From the NCBI GenBank assembly GCA_020622105.1, contig JAHRYP010000005.1, positions 1 through 33,102 on the forward strand: a DNA stretch of 33,102 bases, given 5' to 3'. Made by a program: the position numbers and the translations under genes. The notes under the pieces are model-generated. The model did no database searches. It saw only the letters and a program-made list of their open reading frames with translations, and was not told the origin of the DNA. Shown here in pieces: positions 28,398 to 33,102 of the stretch. Positions within the stretch are counted from its first letter, which is position 1. The number at the start of each line of letters is the position of its first letter. The stretch is from Methylotenera sp. Lineage in GTDB: Bacteria; Pseudomonadota; Gammaproteobacteria; Burkholderiales; Methylophilaceae.

Positions 28398-28760
28398 ATG
28401 GCGCGTATTGCAGGGGTAAATATCCCGAATAATAAACACACGGAAATTGCATTAACTGCGATTTACGGTATTGGTCGTAATACAGCACAAAAAATCTGTG
28501 CAGCAGCTGGTGTATTGCCTAATGCAAAAATTAAAGATTTGAATGACGCGGACGTAGAAAAATTACGTGACGAAGTTGGTAAGTTCAAAGTAGAAGGTGA
28601 CTTACGTCGCGAAGTTTCAATGAACATCAAGCGCCTGATGGATTTAGGCTGCTATCGTGGTGTTCGTCATCGCCGTGGTCTTCCAGTACGTGGTCAACGT
28701 ACAAAAACAAACGCCCGTACACGTAAGGGTCCAGTTAAAGCGATTAAACAATCTAAATAA
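28398..28760 (+). CDS. rpsM: 30S ribosomal protein S13
   Basis: S13 is in the 30S head and forms bridges with L5. The 120-residue product starts [20 protein letters not shown], has the helix-two-turn-helix [17 protein letters not shown], and ends with the signature [20 protein letters not shown]. It follows ATTTGGAGTAAAGT. It is the first gene of the alpha operon, directly behind the promoter at 28317. Confidence 0.97.
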   Translation: MARIAGVNIPNNKHTEIALTAIYGIGRNTAQKICAAAGVLPNAKIKDLNDADVEKLRDEVGKFKVEGDLRREVSMNIKRLMDLGCYRGVRHRRGLPVRGQRTKTNARTRKGPVKAIKQSK

Positions 28761-28822
28761 TCCTTTTAAGGTTTAGATAGTTTACAAATTTTAGTAAGTT
28801 TATTGGTAAGGAAAAATGCAAC

Positions 28823-29212
28823 ATGGCAAAAGCTAATGTACGCGTAAGAAAGAAAGTTAAAAAGAATATTGCTGAGGGTATTGCCCACGTGCATGCATCT
28901 TTTAACAACACCATCATCACCATTACAGACCGTCAGGGCAATGCGTTGTCTTGGGCGACTTCAGGTGGTCAAGGTTTTAAAGGTTCACGTAAGAGTACTC
29001 CTTTTGCTGCTCAGGTTGCTGCAGAAGTTGCTGGTAAATCAGCACAAGAGAGTGGTGTGAAGAATTTGGAAGTGCGTATTAAAGGCCCAGGCCCAGGTCG
29101 TGAATCTGCTGTGCGCGCACTTAACGCTGCTGGTTTTAAAATTACCAGCATTACTGATGTGACGCCAGTTCCGCATAACGGTTGCCGTCCACCTAAAAAA
29201 CGTCGCATTTAA
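28823..29212 (+). CDS. rpsK: 30S ribosomal protein S11
   Basis: S11 forms the 30S platform near the E-site codon. The 129-residue product has [20 protein letters not shown] (about 19-38) and [20 protein letters not shown]. It ends with [16 protein letters not shown], the family C terminus. It lies 62 bases after rpsM behind GGTAAGGAAAAATGCAAC. Confidence 0.97.
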   Translation: MAKANVRVRKKVKKNIAEGIAHVHASFNNTIITITDRQGNALSWATSGGQGFKGSRKSTPFAAQVAAEVAGKSAQESGVKNLEVRIKGPGPGRESAVRALNAAGFKITSITDVTPVPHNGCRPPKKRRI

Positions 29213-29238
29213 GCGAAAAAGATTACTGGAGAACTATC

Positions 29239-29868
29239 TTGGCTAGAAATTTAGATCCTAAATGCCGTCAATGCCGTCGTGAAGGCGAAAAATTGTTTTT
29301 GAAAGCTGAAAAATGCTTTTCTGATAAATGTGCAATTGAAAAACGTAACTTCCCACCTGGACAGCATGGTCAGCGTAGAAATCAACGTCTGTCAGACTAT
29401 GGCGTTCAATTGCGTGAAAAACAAAAAGTACGTCGTATTTACGGCGTTTTGGAAGCACAATTCCGCAGTTACTATGCTGAAGCTGACCGTAAAAAAGGTA
29501 TTACAGGCGAAAACTTGCTTCAATTGCTTGAGTGCCGTTTAGATAACGTTACTTTCAGAATGGGCTTGGGTGGTTCACGTACTGAAGCGCGTCAGATCGT
29601 TCGTCACAATAGTATTTTGGTGAATGGTAAACGTGTAAACATTCCTTCATACCAAGTTAAAGCTGGTGATGTAATCAGCGTAGCAGAAGCATCAAAAGCA
29701 CAATTGCGTATTAAAGGCGCATTGGCAGCTGCTGAGCAACGCGGTTTCCCAGAGTGGTTAGAAGTTGATGTTAAAGCTTTGAAAGGTCCTTTTAAAGCCA
29801 AACCACAACGTGATGAATTGCCACCAACAATCAATGAATCATTGGTAGTTGAGCTTTACTCTAAGTAA
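29239..29868 (+). CDS. rpsD: 30S ribosomal protein S4, four-cysteine zinc form (TTG start)
   Basis: S4 initiates 30S assembly and in E. coli represses the alpha operon. The 209-residue product has the S4 RNA-binding domain with [20 protein letters not shown] (about 97-116). The start is TTG, 26 bases after rpsK, behind CTGGAGAA, and gives the family N terminus MARNLDP. Unlike E. coli and several betaproteobacterial S4 proteins I recall, it carries cysteines at 9, 12, 26 and 31, the zinc-binding set known in Thermus thermophilus S4. The C terminus ends [10 protein letters not shown]. Confidence 0.95.
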   Translation: MARNLDPKCRQCRREGEKLFLKAEKCFSDKCAIEKRNFPPGQHGQRRNQRLSDYGVQLREKQKVRRIYGVLEAQFRSYYAEADRKKGITGENLLQLLECRLDNVTFRMGLGGSRTEARQIVRHNSILVNGKRVNIPSYQVKAGDVISVAEASKAQLRIKGALAAAEQRGFPEWLEVDVKALKGPFKAKPQRDELPPTINESLVVELYSK

Positions 29869-29886
29869 TTAAGTTCTAATCGTACA

Positions 29887-29913
29887 GTTAGCAAATCGTA
29901 ATGATTTGCTAAC
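29887..29913 (+). other. Stem-loop between rpsD and rpoA
   Basis: A perfect 11-bp stem GTTAGCAAATC (29887-29897) / GATTTGCTAAC (29903-29913) with a 5-nt loop is followed by a second imperfect hairpin ending near ACGAGT at about 29935. No T-run follows. The 102-base gap is unusually large for this operon and may set rpoA expression below that of the ribosomal genes. Confidence 0.45.
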
Positions 29914-29970
29914 TCGATCGTTTATAGACGAACGAGTCTGTAAGATAATTAAAAAATTAAAGGTATAACT

Positions 29971-30957
29971 ATGCAAAACAGTCCTACCGAGTATTTGAAG
30001 CCACGTGTCGTAGATGTTGAGGTTTTATCTCCATTACGTGCACGCGTTACGCTTGAACCTATGGAGCGTGGTTTTGGTTACACATTGGGTAATGCATTAC
30101 GTCGTGTTCTGCTTTCATCGATTCCTGGCTTTGCTATTACAGAAGTTAAAATTGATGGTGTCGTTCATGAGTATTCAACATTGGATGGCGTTCAGGAAGA
30201 TGTTGTTGATATCTTATTGAACCTTAAAGGTGTAGCACTAAAATTGAATTCAAAATCAGAAACGATCCTGAAACTGAACAAATCAGTTGAAGGTGTAGTG
30301 ACTGCTGGTGATTTTGAAACCGGTCATGATGCTGAGATTGTTAATCCAAACCATGTGATTGCGCACCTTACCAAAGGCGGCAAATTAAACCTGGAAGTTA
30401 AGGTTGAGATGGGTCGTGGTTATCAGCCAGTGCCTGTTCGCCAAAAAGCAAATGACGAAGATCGTGTTTTAGGTTTCATCATGGTTGATGCATCATTCAG
30501 CCCAATCAACAAAGTTAGCTACTATGTAGATAGTGCACGTGTTGAGCAGCGTACTGACTTGGACAAGTTAGTGATGGATGTGGAAACTAACGGTGTAATT
30601 GAGCCTGAGCAAGCTATTCGCGATGCTGCGCGTATCTTGATGGGTCAGCTTTCAGTGTTTGCTGATCTGGAAGGTGCTCCAAGTGAGGTTGAAGTTAAAT
30701 CTGCTCCTCAAGTAGATCCAGTTCTGCTGCGCCCAGTAGATGATTTGGAATTAACTGTGCGTTCAGCTAACTGCTTGAAAGCTGAAAATATATTCTACAT
30801 TGGTGATTTGATCCAACGTACTGAGAATGAGCTGTTAAAAGCGCCTAACCTTGGTCGTAAATCACTTAATGAAATCAAAGATGTTTTGGCGACTCGTGGT
30901 CTGACATTGGGCATGAAGTTAGAAAATTGGCCACCTGTTGGTCTTGAAAAAGCTTAA
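29971..30957 (+). CDS. rpoA: DNA-directed RNA polymerase subunit alpha
   Basis: Alpha dimerises to start assembly of RNA polymerase and contacts promoter DNA and activators. The 328-residue product matches E. coli (329). The N-terminal domain (about 1-235) contains [21 protein letters not shown] flexible linker follows. The C-terminal domain contains [20 protein letters not shown], with Arg264 and Asn267 equivalent to DNA-contacting Arg265 and Asn268, and ends [12 protein letters not shown]. The ATG follows AAAGGTATAACT. With rpoB and rpoC, all core polymerase subunits except omega lie in this window. Confidence 0.98.
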   Translation: MQNSPTEYLKPRVVDVEVLSPLRARVTLEPMERGFGYTLGNALRRVLLSSIPGFAITEVKIDGVVHEYSTLDGVQEDVVDILLNLKGVALKLNSKSETILKLNKSVEGVVTAGDFETGHDAEIVNPNHVIAHLTKGGKLNLEVKVEMGRGYQPVPVRQKANDEDRVLGFIMVDASFSPINKVSYYVDSARVEQRTDLDKLVMDVETNGVIEPEQAIRDAARILMGQLSVFADLEGAPSEVEVKSAPQVDPVLLRPVDDLELTVRSANCLKAENIFYIGDLIQRTENELLKAPNLGRKSLNEIKDVLATRGLTLGMKLENWPPVGLEKA

Positions 30958-30999
30958 TATAAGCTGATATTGAAGTTATAGAAACCTTAAGGAATTACT

Positions 31000-31371
31000 A
31001 TGCGTCACGGTAATAGCAATCGTAAATTAAATCGTACTAGCAGCCATCGCGCGGCCATGTTTCGTAACATGACTGTGTCATTGCTGAATCACGAAATTAT
31101 TAAAACCACTTTGCCAAAGGCGAAAGAGTTGCGTAAATTCGTAGAACCATTAATCACATTAAGTAAAACAGCTACTTTGGCTAACCGTCGTTTAGCTTTT
31201 GATCGTACGCGTGATCGTGATATCGTTGGTAAACTGTTTGGTGAACTAGGTCCACGTTACAATGCACGTAACGGTGGTTACTTACGTATCTTGAAATGTG
31301 GCTTCCGCAATGGCGACAATGCACCTATGGCGTTGGTTGAACTTGTAGATCGAATACTTCTGCAGAAGTAG
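31000..31371 (+). CDS. rplQ: 50S ribosomal protein L17
   Basis: L17 sits near the tunnel exit. The 123-residue product starts [20 protein letters not shown], contains [19 protein letters not shown], and ends [20 protein letters not shown] before the last helix, as in the family. It follows rpoA by 42 bases behind AAGGAATTACT. It is the last gene of the operon, followed by a strong terminator. Confidence 0.97.
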   Translation: MRHGNSNRKLNRTSSHRAAMFRNMTVSLLNHEIIKTTLPKAKELRKFVEPLITLSKTATLANRRLAFDRTRDRDIVGKLFGELGPRYNARNGGYLRILKCGFRNGDNAPMALVELVDRILLQK

Positions 31372-31397
31372 TTGCTGGTAGTAGTTCATATGTTATA

Positions 31398-31434
31398 AAA
31401 TCAAAAAGCCAGCTAAATGCTGGCTTTTTGATTT
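31398..31434. terminator. Bidirectional intrinsic terminator after rplQ
   Basis: Perfect 16-bp arms AAATCAAAAAGCCAGC (31398-31413) and GCTGGCTTTTTGATTT (31419-31434) enclose TAAAT. The 3' arm carries a T-run and the 5' arm an A-run, so it works in both directions: for the alpha operon on + and for the small gene at 31461-31700 on -. Confidence 0.85.
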
Positions 31435-31460
31435 CTGTAATGCATGTTGAATAAATGATT

Positions 31461-31700
31461 TTATGCTTTTATGAGCATAACAATGTCATTTTCGGAAAAT
31501 GGCCAATTTAGTTCTGATTGATTATCTATACGTTGAATGACAGGAATTCGGATTCCGTATTTTTCAATTAAGTCATCATCATCACTAATCTCCTTAGTTA
31601 TCCAGTTAATCGCATACTGTTCTTTTAATCTTATTAGAAGTACCAGTGCCTGTTCGCATAGATGGCAGTGTGAGGTTGTATAAAGTACTAATTGTGTCAT
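31461..31700 (-). CDS. Small glutaredoxin-like (thioredoxin-fold) protein
   Basis: The 79-residue product (MTQLVLYTTSHCHLCEQALV...) has a CxxC redox motif, C12-H-L-C15, at the end of the first strand. IRIPVIQR, at about residues 50-57, supplies the cis-proline characteristic of the thioredoxin fold. It resembles the short glutaredoxin-like family (DUF836 type) that probably reduces disulfides, but its substrate is unknown. On the minus strand the ATG follows AAGGATTTTCACTG. It is convergent with rplQ, sharing its terminator, and divergent from the next gene. It is the only minus-strand gene I can support. Confidence 0.8.
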   Translation of the reverse strand: MTQLVLYTTSHCHLCEQALVLLIRLKEQYAINWITKEISDDDDLIEKYGIRIPVIQRIDNQSELNWPFSENDIVMLIKA

Positions 31701-31850
31701 CAGTGAAAATCCTTGGTATTAGTATTTGTTATTCTATTATTTGGTCTGAATCGAAGTAAATTTATCCTAAATATTTCTATTTTTATTCAAAAATAAATCA
31801 TAATGGCGTACTAGTATACATAAACTCAAACGGCGTTAATTCGGGTCATT
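31701..31850. other. Divergent intergenic region, nothing firm
   Basis: This AT-rich 150-base gap separates the minus-strand glutaredoxin-like gene from mgtE. It must contain both promoters. CATAAT at 31799-31804 (+) and TAGAAT near 31731-31736 (-) could be -10 boxes, but neither has a convincing -35 partner at the right distance, so I do not call them. Confidence 0.4.
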
Positions 31851-33102
31851 ATGGTTGATAATCAAGATTCCAAAGAAAGTTTAAGTGAGAGCCTGCAACA
31901 GGTTATTTCCTTACTTGATAAGCATCGATTAGTTGAAAGCTTGGTGCATAGCCAGCAGATGCCAAACCACGAACTCGTAGAATCGCTAGTACATAAGCAG
32001 AATTTACAGGAATTACAGAAAAAACTCGATGTGCTGCATCCGGCCGATGTGGCCTATATCCTCGAAGCGTTGCCGCTTGAGCAGCGTTTGGATGTCTGGG
32101 AGCTGGTTAAAGCTGAACGCGATGGTGAGATTCTGCTGGAAGTGTCGGATGCAGTTCGCCAGACACTTATTGCAGACATGGATTCGGATGAGCTGCTGGC
32201 TGCTGCAGAGCAGCTTGATACGGATGAATTGGCGGATCTGGCGCCAGATCTGCCTAAAGACGTTTTCCAGGATCTGCTGGATAGCCTGGATGCGCAAAAT
32301 AGAGCGCGGCTGCAATCTGCATTATCGTATTCTGATGATTCCGTCGGTTCTATCATGGATTTTGATATTGTCACTATTCGTGAAGACATCTCCCTTGAGG
32401 TTGCGCTGCGTTATATGCGTAGACTTGGTAGCCTGCCAGATCACACAGACAAGCTATTCGTTGTTGATAGGCATGACATATTGCGTGGCGTATTGCCGCT
32501 TAAGCGCCTTGTTGTGAGTGATCTGGATGCCAATGTGGCAGATGTCATGTCTGAAGATGCGGTTGTGTTCCATCCTGAGGATATCGCAGACGATGCTGCC
32601 AAGGCATTTGAACGTTATGACCTGGTGACCGCGCCAGTTGTTGATGATAACAATAAGCTGGTAGGTCGTGTGACCGTTGATGCGGTCATGGATTTGATTC
32701 GTGAAGAAGCTGAAAGTGACATGCTGTCGATGGCTGGTTTGCGTGAAGAGGAGGATTTCTTTGCCTCTGTATGGAAATCGGTTCAAAACCGCTGGGCATG
32801 GCTTGCGATTAACCTGGTTACCGCTTTGGTTGCATCACGCGTAATTGGTTTGTTCGAGAACTCAATTGAGAAAATTGTAGCCTTAGCAGCATTGATGCCT
32901 ATTGTTGCCGGTATTGGAGGTAATTCAGGAAATCAAACAACGACCATGATAGTGCGTGGTTTGGCGCTGGGGCAGGTGGCTTCGCATAATATGAAATCAT
33001 TAATCACTAAAGAGCTAGGCGTATCCCTGTTAAATGGATTGCTTTGGGGTGGTGTGCTTGGCGCAATTGCCTATGCGTTGTATGGTAACTACCACTTGGG
33101 TC
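31851..33102 (+). CDS. mgtE: MgtE-type magnesium transporter, 5' part
   Basis: The frame stays open from an ATG at 31851 to the window edge, 417 codons, so the gene is cut at its 3' end. MgtE is a magnesium channel gated by cytosolic magnesium. An acidic helical N domain covers about residues 15-160. Two CBS domains follow, about 165-285, with DLVTAPVVDDNNKLVGRVTV near the second. The first membrane helix begins near 315. The hallmark PIVAGIGGNSGNQT is at 350-363. Roughly 60-70 residues with the last membrane helices are missing. No strong Shine-Dalgarno is visible, and I could not find a recognised magnesium riboswitch in the 150-base upstream gap. Confidence 0.92.
   Translation, partial: MVDNQDSKESLSESLQQVISLLDKHRLVESLVHSQQMPNHELVESLVHKQNLQELQKKLDVLHPADVAYILEALPLEQRLDVWELVKAERDGEILLEVSDAVRQTLIADMDSDELLAAAEQLDTDELADLAPDLPKDVFQDLLDSLDAQNRARLQSALSYSDDSVGSIMDFDIVTIREDISLEVALRYMRRLGSLPDHTDKLFVVDRHDILRGVLPLKRLVVSDLDANVADVMSEDAVVFHPEDIADDAAKAFERYDLVTAPVVDDNNKLVGRVTVDAVMDLIREEAESDMLSMAGLREEEDFFASVWKSVQNRWAWLAINLVTALVASRVIGLFENSIEKIVALAALMPIVAGIGGNSGNQTTTMIVRGLALGQVASHNMKSLITKELGVSLLNGLLWGGVLGAIAYALYGNYHLG

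Noticed and set aside
31701-31850. Magnesium riboswitch before mgtE
   Set aside because: The 150-base gap is AT-rich with no clear multi-stem structure or terminator before the start, so I found no support for it.
32029-32517. 162-codon + strand frame overlapping the mgtE start region
   Set aside because: It is out of frame with the MgtE coding sequence, which has clear CBS and membrane motifs; the overlap product is tryptophan/cysteine-rich and resembles nothing.
1-33102. CRISPR arrays, insertion sequences, phage genes or a novel defence system
   Set aside because: No regularly spaced repeats, transposase or integrase frames, or unexplained protein clusters exist; the window is nearly all conserved housekeeping genes.

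Overview
The window is the core translation/transcription gene cluster of a bacterium, almost entirely on the + strand. It runs from the end of one tuf gene through tRNA-Trp, secE-nusG, rplKAJL, rpoBC, rpsL-rpsG-fusA-tuf and rpsJ. It continues with the S10, spc and alpha ribosomal protein blocks, ending at rplQ. This gene order, two tuf copies flanking the rpoBC/str region, and proteins closest in feel to beta/gammaproteobacterial homologues point to a betaproteobacterium. The AT-rich synonymous positions and protein details suggest a Methylophilaceae member such as Methylotenera. That placement is an inference from memory of the family, not a database result.

Layout: (1) 1-1247 holds the tuf tail, tRNA-Trp, a long hairpin, secE and nusG. 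(2) 1248-3798 holds the L11 (rplKA) and L10 (rplJL) units with two non-coding leaders. (3) 4016-12459 holds rpoB and rpoC. (4) 12611-17375 holds the str block rpsL, rpsG, fusA, tuf and rpsJ, punctuated by hairpins. (5) 17591-22251 holds rplC to rpsQ, preceded by a strong promoter that lies after rpsJ. (6) 22450-28223 holds rplN to secY, infA and rpmJ, with its own promoter and structured leader. (7) 28398-31371 holds rpsM, rpsK, rpsD, rpoA and rplQ, with its own promoter. (8) 31398-33102 holds a bidirectional terminator, a small minus-strand glutaredoxin-like gene, and the start of an mgtE-type magnesium transporter gene that is cut by the window edge.

The genes work together: ribosomal proteins, translation factors (EF-Tu, EF-G, IF-1), RNA polymerase core subunits (alpha, beta, beta'), the elongation factor NusG and the SecYE translocon are produced from a chain of growth-regulated operons. 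The interest here is in the non-coding DNA. I see three good sigma70-type promoters at the S10/spc/alpha boundaries, several attenuator-like hairpins, and a 111-bp inverted-repeat element carrying the -10 box in front of rplK. The two tuf copies also diverge abruptly in their last five codons.

I found no CRISPR array, insertion sequence, phage gene or undescribed protein system. All but one of the protein genes belong to very well known families, and the exception is a small thioredoxin-fold protein whose exact function I cannot name.
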